Shown here piece by piece: positions 6,948-13,240 of a stretch of DNA of 13,240 nucleotides. The notes under the pieces are model-generated. The model had not been told where the DNA came from and did not search any database. It saw nothing but the letters and a program-made list of their open reading frames with translations. The stretch is from assembly GCA_025362115.1 (NCBI GenBank), contig JANYIK010000163.1, positions 1-13,240 on the forward strand, written 5' to 3'. This DNA is from Methylophilaceae bacterium (GTDB taxonomy: Bacteria > Pseudomonadota > Gammaproteobacteria > Burkholderiales > Methylophilaceae). How positions within the stretch are numbered: the first letter of the stretch is position 1; each line of letters opens with the position of its first letter. A program made the position numbers and the translations under genes.

Positions 6948-8098
6948 ACGTGGACGTAGTCATTATTGGGGGGGGCATCGTCGGTGCGAGTACTGCTCTG
7001 GCTTTGTCTCATGGCGGTTTAAGTGTGGCTTTGGTGGAAGCCAGTTTGCCACAGGAAAATAATGCTGAGTGGGATAGCCGCATCTACGCCATTACTCCCG
7101 GCAATGCTGAATTCTTGCGCGACTTGGGTGTGTGGAATGCGTTGGATGCTAGCCGTATTAACCCTATCCACGCCATGCAGGTGTGGGGTGATCCCAGCAA
7201 TGGCCCACTAAATTTTGATGCCTATTCCGCGGGCGTGGCCGAGCTGGGCTTTATCCTAGAAAATCGTTTAATGCACACGGCGCTGTGGAAAGCGTTGGAA
7301 CAAGTGCAAGACTTGGAAGTTCTGTGTCCGGCACGTTGTTCCGCGTTGGAATTCGGTAAAGATGCTGTACAGTTAACGCTGGAAGATGGTCGTAATTTAA
7401 GCACCAAGCTCATCATTGCCGCCGATGGCGCAAACTCCTGGGTACGCAAGCAAGCAGGGGTAGAAGTAGTTGCCGAGTCTTATCATCAGCTTGGTGTGGT
7501 CGCTAATTTCGAAACTGAAAAACCGCACGGCAACATCGCCCGTCAGTGGTTCAAAGACGATGGTATTTTGGCTTGGTTGCCGCTGCTAGGAAACCGTATA
7601 TCTATGGTGTGGTCGGCGTTTGAGCCGCAGGCCGCAACATTGTTGGAACTGACACCTGAGCAATTCTGTCACACCGTGGCAGAGGCAGGGCATCATAGCT
7701 TGGGGGCGATGAATTCGATTACGCCACCGACCGCTTTCCCATTAGTGCTACAGCGAAATCAATCTATGATAGCGCCGCGTTTGGCCATGGTGGGCGATGC
7801 CGCGCATCAGGTTCATCCTCTGGCTGGACAAGGGATGAATCTGGGTTTGCGTGATGTACAGGTGTTGGTGGAGGTTCTGCTAAAAACCCAGCGCGATGTC
7901 GGCGATTGGGCAACCCTGCGGCGCTATGAGCGAGCACGTAAAGCCGATGTGTTTGCCATGAGTAGCGTCACCGATGGCCTGCAAAAACTGTTTAATAACA
8001 ACGACCCGATGTTGGGATTTTTACGCAATACCGGCCTGAGAATGGTCAATCATTTACCCCAGGTGAAACGCGCTTTAATGGCGCGGGCGCTGGCTTAA
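6944..8098 (+). CDS. ubiI: UbiH/UbiF/UbiI-family FAD monooxygenase, probable UbiI (VisC)
   Basis: This second 384-aa ubiquinone hydroxylase probably hydroxylates C5 of the ring, by analogy with E. coli UbiI. FAD motifs are VVIIGGGIVGASTALAL near the N-terminus with E32, ADG at 160-162, and MVGDAAHQVHPLAGQGMNLG from 282. The GDAAH form differs from the GNAAQ of the upstream UbiH and is typical of UbiI/UbiF. Betaproteobacteria vary in which hydroxylases they keep (UbiI, UbiF, UbiL, UbiM), so regioselectivity cannot be read from sequence; the ubiI symbol rests on gene order. The start overlaps the ubiH stop by ATGA. dsbC follows after 13 bp. Confidence 0.85.
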   Translation: MNVDVVIIGGGIVGASTALALSHGGLSVALVEASLPQENNAEWDSRIYAITPGNAEFLRDLGVWNALDASRINPIHAMQVWGDPSNGPLNFDAYSAGVAELGFILENRLMHTALWKALEQVQDLEVLCPARCSALEFGKDAVQLTLEDGRNLSTKLIIAADGANSWVRKQAGVEVVAESYHQLGVVANFETEKPHGNIARQWFKDDGILAWLPLLGNRISMVWSAFEPQAATLLELTPEQFCHTVAEAGHHSLGAMNSITPPTAFPLVLQRNQSMIAPRLAMVGDAAHQVHPLAGQGMNLGLRDVQVLVEVLLKTQRDVGDWATLRRYERARKADVFAMSSVTDGLQKLFNNNDPMLGFLRNTGLRMVNHLPQVKRALMARALA

Positions 8099-8111
8099 AA
8101 TAAGGAAGTTT

Positions 8112-8834
8112 ATGTTGAAAAAAGTGTTAGTTAGCCTGCTCTTGGCAAGTGCATTCGCCGTCCACGCCGATGAAGCCAGCATTCGTAGAACCATCCAATC
8201 TATGTATCCCAAACTCAAGGTAGAAAGTGTCACCAAGACCCCTTATGCCGATTTGTATGAGGTCTACATTGGCGACCAGATTATCTACACCGATGAGAAC
8301 TTCAGCTTTCTCATCGCCGAAGGGCGTTTGATGGATGTGAAAAGCCGCAAGGACATCACCGCTGCGCGCATGGACGAGCTTTCGCGTATAGATTTCGATA
8401 GCCTGCCTTTGGATCAAGCCATTAAAGTGGTAAAAGGCAATGGCAGCCGCAAACTGGCAGTGTTTTCAGACCCCGACTGTCCGTTTTGCAAAAAGCTGGA
8501 AAAGCAGGAGTTAAGCTCGATTACCGACGTAACGGTGTATACCTTCTTGTTGCCATTAGAAAATTTGCATCCCGATGCCGCCAATAAATCCAAAGCCATC
8601 TGGTGCGCGCCAGACCGCGCCAAAGCTTGGTATAGCTGGATAAATAATGCCTTTCTACCACAAGGCAAAGCAGGTTGCAGCGCGCCGTTGGAAAAAGTCG
8701 CCGCACTTGCCAACAAGGTGGGTGTAAGTAGTACACCAACCTTGTTTTTTGCCGATGGTTCACGCATGCGCGGTGCGTATCCGGCGGAAGACATAGAAAA
8801 AGCGCTGAATGCGGCAGCAAGGAAATCCAAGTAA
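8112..8834 (+). CDS. dsbC: Periplasmic thiol:disulfide isomerase DsbC
   Basis: DsbC is a dimeric periplasmic isomerase that reshuffles wrong disulfides and is kept reduced by DsbD. The 240-aa precursor has a signal peptide (KK, hydrophobic LVSLLLASAFA, probable cleavage after VHA at 19). The N-terminal dimerisation domain has the DsbC-type ..IIYTDENFSFLIAEGRLMD. The thioredoxin domain has the active site SDPDCPFCKKLE (C123, C126) and the cis-proline loop SSTPT (P209). C165 (IWC) and C189 match the structural disulfide of E. coli DsbC. The CPFC centre, rather than enterobacterial CGYC, is one I recall as usual in betaproteobacteria. ATG follows AAGGAA at 8102-8107. It is probably the last gene of the HDOD-pepP-ubiH-ubiI operon. 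Confidence 0.95.
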   Translation: MLKKVLVSLLLASAFAVHADEASIRRTIQSMYPKLKVESVTKTPYADLYEVYIGDQIIYTDENFSFLIAEGRLMDVKSRKDITAARMDELSRIDFDSLPLDQAIKVVKGNGSRKLAVFSDPDCPFCKKLEKQELSSITDVTVYTFLLPLENLHPDAANKSKAIWCAPDRAKAWYSWINNAFLPQGKAGCSAPLEKVAALANKVGVSSTPTLFFADGSRMRGAYPAEDIEKALNAAARKSK

Positions 8835-8838
8835 GTGC

Positions 8839-8868
8839 TTGACTTGAGTGAAAAAGTTGTTTCAAAAT
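8839..8868 (+). promoter_or_regulatory. Candidate sigma-70 promoter for the mini cold-shock gene
   Basis: TTGACT (8839-8844, five of six consensus bases) and CAAAAT (8863-8868, four of six) are separated by 18 bases, right after the dsbC stop. Transcription would begin near 8875 and give a leader of about 100 bases before the ATG at 8973. Long leaders are common for cold-shock genes. A short GC-rich stem (8936-8940 with 8945-8949) lies in this leader. Confidence 0.4.
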
Positions 8869-8972
8869 AAGCGCAGGCGTTTGCATTCATGCTTTGTAAT
8901 GTGGTTTGCGTTCAGCTTTGAAATACAAACTTTTTGGGGGCGCCTCCCCGGTTTTGGTTAAGGAAGTAAGCA

Positions 8973-9104
8973 ATGGCAACAGGTATTGTGAAGTGGTTCA
9001 ACGAAGCCGGTTTCAAAACTTTAAAAGAAGGCCAAAAAGTCACATTTGAGATTATTGATGGCCCCAAAGGCAAGCAAGCCTCGAATATCCTCAAAGCTGC
9101 CTAA
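8973..9104 (+). CDS. Internally deleted cold-shock (CspA-family) protein, 43 aa; possible pseudogene
   Basis: The ORF begins MATGIVKWFNEA, the normal start of a CspA-type protein. It then runs straight into GFKTLKEGQKVTFEIIDG and PKGKQASNILKAA, the normal last third. The central part is missing without loss of frame: RNP1 (KGFGFI), RNP2 (V/LFVHF) and the segment up to the usual ..(N/Q)GFKTL. That is roughly 25 residues against the usual 67-70 aa. Those missing motifs carry the aromatic residues that bind single-stranded nucleic acid. The ribosome binding site (AAGGAAG, 8960-8966), start, stop and terminator are all intact. The deletion may have happened between GGTTTC-like repeats, since both KGFGF and GFKTL encode GF. 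It may be a recent pseudogene or a small expressed protein; a misassembly is also possible. Confidence 0.85.
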   Translation: MATGIVKWFNEAGFKTLKEGQKVTFEIIDGPKGKQASNILKAA

Positions 9105-9127
9105 TACTCATCGTAATCTAATTAAAA

Positions 9128-9160
9128 ACGTCCCGTGTGTCAGCGCCGGGGTGTTTTTTT
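9128..9160 (+). terminator. Rho-independent terminator after the mini cold-shock gene
   Basis: An 8-bp stem (9128-9135 with 9147-9154, including two G-T pairs and a CCCG/CGGG core) has an 11-base loop and is followed by an uninterrupted run of T to 9160. An A-run precedes it. It ends the cold-shock transcript 24 bases after its stop codon. Confidence 0.75.
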
Positions 9161-9282
9161 ATGTGGCCGGAGACAGACTCTTTCAAGCCTTTTCGGATCG
9201 GAGCAGATACGACTAAGGTTGTTGCAACAGATGCCGTTAACAGGGGTGTGAATTAATAGTTCCTTGAGATAAGGAGTACATC

Positions 9283-9444
9283 ATGCCTATTTCCGCTCTC
9301 AGTTCAGATACCAGTATTCCTAAACAGCTGCGTCGTAAAAGTGTGGTTCAAAATGCACGTCGCCGCAAAAAGTCTCGAGAACTTCCGCCAGAAGTTTTTT
9401 CCTATCGTCAGATACCAGGCGGCAGTATTAACCTTAGCGTTTAG
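9283..9444 (+). CDS. Hypothetical small basic protein, 53 aa
   Basis: I do not recognise this family. The ORF has an excellent ribosome binding site (AAGGAG, 9271-9276) six bases before ATG, which is the main reason to call it. Residues 14-32 are strongly basic (KQLRRKS, then ARRRKKSR). A less charged C-terminal part with FSYRQIPGG (39-47) and SINLSV follows. No signal peptide, membrane helix or cysteine is present. A basic, soluble protein of this size could bind RNA or DNA, but nothing shows it. It is isolated: a terminator lies 123 bp upstream and icd converges from the other strand. The 9161-9282 leader shows only a TGTTGCAACA palindrome (9220-9229) and no convincing promoter. Confidence 0.55.
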   Translation: MPISALSSDTSIPKQLRRKSVVQNARRRKKSRELPPEVFSYRQIPGGSINLSV

Positions 9445-9512
9445 AGAAGGTTTTCTTGGATGTGAATAATGCCTCCAGCATAGCTTTACGTTATTGTTTA
9501 AGCGCGCCTAAG

Positions 9513-10745
9513 CTACATCTGAGCCACTATTTCTTTGCCAAATTGCGCGCTGCCTACTTGCGTAGCACCTTCCATCTGACTAGAAAAATCATGTGTTACG
9601 CGCTTGGCACCAATCGCTTTGCCTACACCTTGCAACACTAAATCCGCTGCCTCCACCCAGCCCATGTGGCGCAACATCATTTCGGCTGAAAGTATCAAAG
9701 AAGACGGATTCGCGATGTCTTGCCCGGCGATCTTGGGGGCTGTACCGTGGGTGGCTTCAAACATGGCGATGGTGTCGGACATGTTCGCCCCGGGGGCGAT
9801 GCCGATGCCGCCGACTTGGGCTGCTAGGGCATCAGAAATATAATCACCATTCAGATTTAGTGTGGCTACTACGTCATAGTCTTGCGGGTGGAGCAGGATT
9901 TCCTGCAAGAAGGCATCGGCAATGCAATCCTTGATGACGATACCATTAGGTAATTTGCACCAAGGGCCGCCATCAATGACTTCTGCACCAAACTCCTGTT
10001 TCGCCAGCTCGTAACCCCAGTTTTTAAAACCACCCTCGGTGAATTTCATGATGTTGCCTTTGTGTACCAAAGTCACCGTTTTTTTATTATTATCAATGGC
10101 GTACTGAATGGCTTTGCGAATCAGTCGTTGGCTGCCATCTTTAGACACAGGTTTGATACCAATGGCGGAGGACTCTGGAAAGCGGATTTTCTTGGTGGCA
10201 CCCAGCTCTTCCAAAAATGCGATGACTTTTTTGCAATCTTCAGTACCGGCCGCCCATTCAATGCCCGCATAAATATCCTCGGTATTTTCACGGAAAATCA
10301 CCATGTCGGTTTTTTCGGGATGCTTGACTGGGCTGGGTACTCCTTGGAAATACTGTATTGGACGCAGGCATACGTACAAATCTAGTTCCTGGCGCAAGGT
10401 CACATTCAGGGAGCGCATGCCGCCGCCAACTGGAGTGGTCAATGGCCCCTTGATGGAGATCACATAGTCTCGTACTGCGGTCATGGTGTCTTCAGGTAAC
10501 CACTCACCATATTGTCCTAGCGCCTTTTCGCCAGCGTAGACTTCCATCCAGTGTATCTTGCGTTTGCCGCCATAAGCCTTGAGCACAGCGCTATCCAGCA
10601 CGTGTTTCATGGGCGGAGTGATGTCCGCGCCTATACCGTCACCCTCGATAAATGGGATAATCGGATGGTCTGGCACGCTCAGACTGTTATCAGCATTGAC
10701 TGTGATCTTTTCTCCGTCGGTGGGTACGTTGATTCTTTGGGACAT
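9513..10745 (-). CDS. icd: Isocitrate dehydrogenase (homodimeric, E. coli Icd type)
   Basis: This TCA-cycle enzyme oxidises and decarboxylates isocitrate to 2-oxoglutarate. The 410-aa protein matches the E. coli Icd type. Substrate residues are S112, N114, R118, R128, R152, Y159 and K229, and the metal aspartates are D273, D301 and D305 (NLNGDYISDALAAQVGGIG). S112 corresponds to the serine phosphorylated by AceK in E. coli. The coenzyme site is unusual. The E. coli NADP determinants K344, Y345, V351, Y391 and R395 align with K338, I339, A345, H385 and S389, so cofactor preference is uncertain. The ATG follows AAGGAA, with nine bases between. The gene is divergent from rluE, with 20 bp between starts. 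No terminator was seen downstream. Confidence 0.95.
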   Translation of the reverse strand: MSQRINVPTDGEKITVNADNSLSVPDHPIIPFIEGDGIGADITPPMKHVLDSAVLKAYGGKRKIHWMEVYAGEKALGQYGEWLPEDTMTAVRDYVISIKGPLTTPVGGGMRSLNVTLRQELDLYVCLRPIQYFQGVPSPVKHPEKTDMVIFRENTEDIYAGIEWAAGTEDCKKVIAFLEELGATKKIRFPESSAIGIKPVSKDGSQRLIRKAIQYAIDNNKKTVTLVHKGNIMKFTEGGFKNWGYELAKQEFGAEVIDGGPWCKLPNGIVIKDCIADAFLQEILLHPQDYDVVATLNLNGDYISDALAAQVGGIGIAPGANMSDTIAMFEATHGTAPKIAGQDIANPSSLILSAEMMLRHMGWVEAADLVLQGVGKAIGAKRVTHDFSSQMEGATQVGSAQFGKEIVAQM

Positions 10746-10765
10746 GGTGAAAATTTCCTTAAAAA

Positions 10766-11302
10766 ATGATTATTCTGTTTAACAAGCCATTTAACGTTGT
10801 TTGCCAGTTTACCGAGCACGAAACATACCCAACGCTTAAAGACTTTATTCAAGTGCCCGGAGTCTATGCTGCGGGAAGATTGGACAGTGATAGTGAGGGC
10901 TGTCTTATTTTAACCGATGATGGTGTGTTGCAGCACCGGCTTTCGCACCCCAAAAACAAGCACATCAAAACCTACTGGGTACAAGTTGAGGGCATTCCGA
11001 CAGATGCTGATGTTGAGCCCTTGCGTCGTGGGGTGGATTTGGGTGATTTCGTGACTCGGCCAGCCAGTGTCAGGGTGATAGAAGAGCCTGCCAATTTATG
11101 GCCGAGAGATCCACCGATCCGTGTGCGTAAAGCGATTCCAACGAGTTGGCTCGAAATTAAAATCAGCGAAGGTAAAAATCGCCAAGTACGACGTATGACC
11201 GCCAAAGTGGGCTTTCCAACCTTGCGTTTGATTCGCTACGCCGTCGGGGAATATACTCTGGAAGGCTTACCAGTCGGACAATACAGGAATATTGAACAAT
11301 GA
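10766..11302 (+). CDS. rluE: 23S rRNA pseudouridine(2457) synthase RluE
   Basis: RluE converts U2457 of 23S rRNA to pseudouridine. The 178-aa protein has the RsuA/RluB/E/F family catalytic motif AAGRLDSDSEG (catalytic D40). RluE-like stretches follow: YWVQVEGIPTDAD, RDPPIRVRKAIPTSWLEI and GKNRQVRRMTAKVGFPTLRL. There is no N-terminal S4 domain, as usual for RluE. An in-frame TAA at 10760-10762 fixes the ATG at 10766 as the first possible start, and the protein begins directly at the conserved strand ILFNKPF. No Shine-Dalgarno is visible before it. The start lies 20 bp from the divergent icd start, so its promoter must lie inside icd or the transcript is nearly leaderless. The stop overlaps the next gene by ATGA. 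Confidence 0.92.
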   Translation: MIILFNKPFNVVCQFTEHETYPTLKDFIQVPGVYAAGRLDSDSEGCLILTDDGVLQHRLSHPKNKHIKTYWVQVEGIPTDADVEPLRRGVDLGDFVTRPASVRVIEEPANLWPRDPPIRVRKAIPTSWLEIKISEGKNRQVRRMTAKVGFPTLRLIRYAVGEYTLEGLPVGQYRNIEQ

Positions 11303-12006
11303 AACCAATCGCAATCTTTCGCCATATCGCACATGAAAATCCGGGTTATTTGGCTGATTTTCTGGATGCACATGGTTTGAAATGGACGCTTTTTTGTATA
11401 GATGTGGGCGATGCTGTACCCACTGAAGTAAACGCGTTTAGCGGACTGGTGTTCATGGGTGGCCCGATGAGCGCGAATGATAATCTGCCATGGATTCCTC
11501 AATCGCTGTCACTCATACAACAAGCGGTTGCGGCCGATATCCCTGTGCTTGGACACTGCTTGGGAGGTCAGTTGATAGCGAAGGCATTAGGCGGCACCGT
11601 GGGTAAAAACCCGGTTAAGGAAATCGGCTGGGGCGAGGTGCATGTTTCTGCAAATAAAGAAGCTGCGCGTTGGTTTAGTCAGATTAGAAATTTTCAGAGC
11701 TTTCATTGGCATGGCGAGACTTTCACGCTGCCATCCGGCGCGGCTCATCTCTTGGCTAGTCGTTATTGTGAAATTCAGGCATTTTCGCTGGGCAAACATC
11801 TGGCCTTTCAATCACACATTGAAATGACCATTGGTATGGTGAATCAGTGGTGTGTCGAGGGGTTGGATGAGATAGAAGAATCAGCTTCAAGCCCCGCGGT
11901 GCAGGGGGTGGCGGAAATTAAACAGGAATTAAGCCAGCGAATATCGACCCTTAACCATGTGGCTGAGCATGTTTATTCGCAGTGGATTAAAGGCTTAAAG
12001 GCTTGA
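11299..12006 (+). CDS. Class I glutamine amidotransferase (GMP synthase-type GATase domain)
   Basis: The 235-aa protein is a stand-alone class I glutamine amidotransferase domain, which hydrolyses glutamine and passes ammonia to a partner or acceptor. The nucleophile is C87 in VLGHCLGGQLIAKALGG. The oxyanion-side motif FMGGPMSAND is at 52-61, and the His-Glu pair is H173 and E175 in QSHIEMT. No synthetase domain is fused, and none is encoded next to it, so the acceptor is unknown. The last 50 or so residues are less conserved and partly helical. ATG overlaps the rluE stop and has AGGAA at 11285-11289, so the two genes are probably translated from one mRNA. There is no obvious functional link to pseudouridylation. 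Confidence 0.88.
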   Translation: MKPIAIFRHIAHENPGYLADFLDAHGLKWTLFCIDVGDAVPTEVNAFSGLVFMGGPMSANDNLPWIPQSLSLIQQAVAADIPVLGHCLGGQLIAKALGGTVGKNPVKEIGWGEVHVSANKEAARWFSQIRNFQSFHWHGETFTLPSGAAHLLASRYCEIQAFSLGKHLAFQSHIEMTIGMVNQWCVEGLDEIEESASSPAVQGVAEIKQELSQRISTLNHVAEHVYSQWIKGLKA

Positions 12007-12011
12007 TCGGG

Positions 12012-12197
12012 TTATACGCAATCGCAAAAAACCGATATATTTTTGGCGAGCAAGGCCTGTTCTAAAACTGTGCGAATGAGTTCCGCATTTTTAACATAAT
12101 CGTGACTAGGGTTGTTCAAAACTGGCGAAAAATGTGTCAACAACTGAGTGGGATAGACGACAGGTGCGGCGTTTGAATCTGTATTGGTGACTTGCAT
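12012..12197 (-). CDS. Hypothetical protein, 61 aa
   Basis: I do not recognise this protein. It has a plausible ribosome binding site (AAAGGAAA on the minus strand, eight bases before ATG) and sits where no longer gene competes. The N-terminal half is polar and proline-containing (TDSNAAPVVYPTQLLTHF). Residues 36-52 (KNAELIRTVLEQALLAK) could form an amphipathic helix, and the end carries a CDC pair (residues 58-60). No signal peptide or membrane segment is evident. It converges on the amidotransferase gene with five bases between the two stop codons. It could be a chance ORF, but start signal and composition favour a real small gene. Confidence 0.45.
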   Translation of the reverse strand: MQVTNTDSNAAPVVYPTQLLTHFSPVLNNPSHDYVKNAELIRTVLEQALLAKNISVFCDCV

Positions 12198-12263
12198 GAT
12201 GCTGGTTTCCTTTTGAGAAGTCTTAAAACTAGGCCGAACGGTAATTCAGCATTGCTTGGAGTG

Positions 12264-12286
12264 GATTGAATCAAAATAATTCAATC
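12264..12286. promoter_or_regulatory. Perfect 8-bp inverted repeat GATTGAAT-N7-ATTCAATC, candidate operator
   Basis: Both arms are exact (12264-12271 and 12279-12286) with the AT-rich spacer CAAAATA. It lies in the divergent gap between the 61-aa ORF and aroC. No T-run follows on either strand, so an operator is likelier than a terminator. No regulator can be named. Confidence 0.35.
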
Positions 12287-12360
12287 GCACTTTTCGCTTG
12301 CTTAGTATTCGCTCAATGTATGACAAGACTATGACCGTATGCGGAGTGATAGTGTGGCTA

Positions 12361-12369
12361 TGCTAAAAT
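12361..12369 (+). promoter_or_regulatory. Extended -10 promoter candidate for aroC
   Basis: TGCTAAAAT matches the extended -10 pattern (TGN followed by TAAAAT). The sequence 17 bases upstream is a poor -35, which extended -10 promoters tolerate. It would start transcription about 25 bases before the aroC ATG. Confidence 0.4.
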
Positions 12370-12400
12370 TGCGACAGCGTATACAAGAGAGTTTTACATC

Positions 12401-13240
12401 ATGTCAGGTAACACCTTAGGCACTCTGTTCACCGTTACTTCCTTTGGCGAAAGTCACGGCCCGGCGATAGGCTGTGTGGTGGATGGCTGCCCCCCAGGCA
12501 TGGATTTGTGCGAAGCCGACATCCAAATAGAACTAGATAGACGCAAGCCTGGCACTTCGCGCCATGTCACGCAGCGCCGTGAGCCGGATTCTGTGGAAAT
12601 TCTGTCCGGTGTGTTTGAAGGCAAAACCACTGGTACGCCCATCGCGCTACTTATCCGCAACGAAGACCAAAAAAGCAAAGATTACGGCAACCTGATTGAC
12701 ACCTTCCGTCCCGGGCACGCCGATTATGTGTATACACAAAAATATGGCTTTCGCGACTATCGCGGTGGCGGGCGTTCTTCGGCGAGAGAAACTGCGGTGC
12801 GGGTGGCTGCTGGAGCGATAGCAAAGAAATGGTTGAGTGAAAAATTCGGTGTGCTGATACGTGGCTATATGAGCCAGTTAGGCGAGGTGGTCATTCCGTT
12901 CAAAACTTGGGATTCGGTCAACCAAAACCCTTTCTTTTGCGCCGACCCTGACATGGTTCCGCGCCTTGAAGACTATATGGACGCTCTCAGAAAATCGGGC
13001 GATTCGGTGGGTGCCAAAATCAGCGTGGTGGCAGAGAATGTGCCCGTGGGTTTGGGAGAACCGGTGTACGACAGACTGGATGCCGAGTTGGCCTATGCGC
13101 TGATGAGCATCAACGCGGTGAAGGGTGTGGAAATTGGTTCTGGCTTCGCTTCGGTGGCGCAAAAAGGCACCGAACACGGCGACGAGATGACCCCTCAAGG
13201 ATTCCTCAGCAACAACGCAGGCGGCATGTTGGGTGGCATT
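12401..13240 (+). CDS. aroC: Chorismate synthase, 3' end outside window
   Basis: Chorismate synthase makes chorismate from 5-enolpyruvylshikimate-3-phosphate, the last shikimate-pathway step, and needs reduced FMN. The first 280 codons are in the window; the family is usually about 360 aa. Signatures present are SFGESHGPAIGCVVDGCPPG (14-33, H19), RRKPGTSRHVTQRREPDSVE (48-67), TFRPGHADY (H106) and YRGGGRSSARETAVRVAAGA (120-139). The ATG is preceded by a modest AAGAGAG site (12385-12391). The frame is open to the right edge with no disruption. Upstream is an extended -10 candidate, and the gene seems to begin its own transcript. Confidence 0.97.
   Translation, partial: MSGNTLGTLFTVTSFGESHGPAIGCVVDGCPPGMDLCEADIQIELDRRKPGTSRHVTQRREPDSVEILSGVFEGKTTGTPIALLIRNEDQKSKDYGNLIDTFRPGHADYVYTQKYGFRDYRGGGRSSARETAVRVAAGAIAKKWLSEKFGVLIRGYMSQLGEVVIPFKTWDSVNQNPFFCADPDMVPRLEDYMDALRKSGDSVGAKISVVAENVPVGLGEPVYDRLDAELAYALMSINAVKGVEIGSGFASVAQKGTEHGDEMTPQGFLSNNAGGMLGGI

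Noticed and set aside
6374..7012. 212-codon minus-strand ORF antisense to ubiH
   Set aside because: Shadow of the ubiH reading frame; no family resemblance, and it crosses the ubiH/ubiI junction.
8414..8890. 158-codon minus-strand ORF antisense to dsbC
   Set aside because: Shadow of dsbC; the plus frame has the active site, cis-proline and signal peptide.
9161..9256. 31-codon plus-strand ORF just after the terminator
   Set aside because: Its ATG lies right after the terminator T-run, with no ribosome binding site and probably no transcript.
9498..9511. TTAAGCGCGCCTAA near-palindrome downstream of icd as a terminator
   Set aside because: The stem is imperfect, has essentially no loop and is not followed by a T-run on the icd strand.

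Overview
The window looks like ordinary chromosome of a betaproteobacterium, perhaps of the Nitrosomonadales/Gallionellaceae/methylotroph kind. This is inference from gene order (pepP-ubiH-ubiI-dsbC), the CPFC-type DsbC, mid-range GC and repeated GGGGACAGACC motifs; I could not run a taxonomic search. No phage, plasmid, CRISPR, tRNA, rRNA or full mobile element was seen. Gene density is high and most genes are housekeeping.

Layout. (1) 1-404: 3' end of era (KH domain), closed by a 58-bp near-perfect hairpin at 409-466. (2) 474-3553, minus strand: recJ followed 32 bp later by a glutamine-synthetase-family, PuuA-like gene. Copies of the GGTCTGTCCCC repeat sit downstream of the synthetase gene, between the two genes, and upstream of recJ. 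(3) 3676-8834, plus strand: a compact probable operon HDOD protein - pepP - ubiH - ubiI - dsbC. Its genes abut or overlap by ATGA, except for 13 bp before dsbC. It joins a signalling-type domain, a proline aminopeptidase, two ubiquinone-biosynthesis hydroxylases and a periplasmic disulfide isomerase. (4) 8835-9512: a small-gene region with a promoter candidate, a 43-codon cold-shock protein that lacks its RNA-binding core, a terminator, and an unrecognised basic 53-aa ORF. (5) 9513-10745, minus: icd, divergent from rluE with only 20 bp between start codons. rluE overlaps a class I glutamine amidotransferase gene. (6) 12012-12197, minus: an unrecognised 61-aa ORF, then a 203-bp divergent region with an 8-bp perfect inverted repeat and an extended -10 box, then aroC, which runs off the window.

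I found no new multi-gene system. The points most worth a second look are: the mini cold-shock gene with an in-frame deletion of RNP1/RNP2; pepP, whose conserved N-terminus and Shine-Dalgarno require an ATT start directly after the HDOD stop codon; isocitrate dehydrogenase with mixed NADP/NAD coenzyme-site residues; and the GGTCTGTCCCC repeats, which form a hairpin, supply the recJ stop codon, and lie just upstream of the ribosome binding sites of two unrelated genes.
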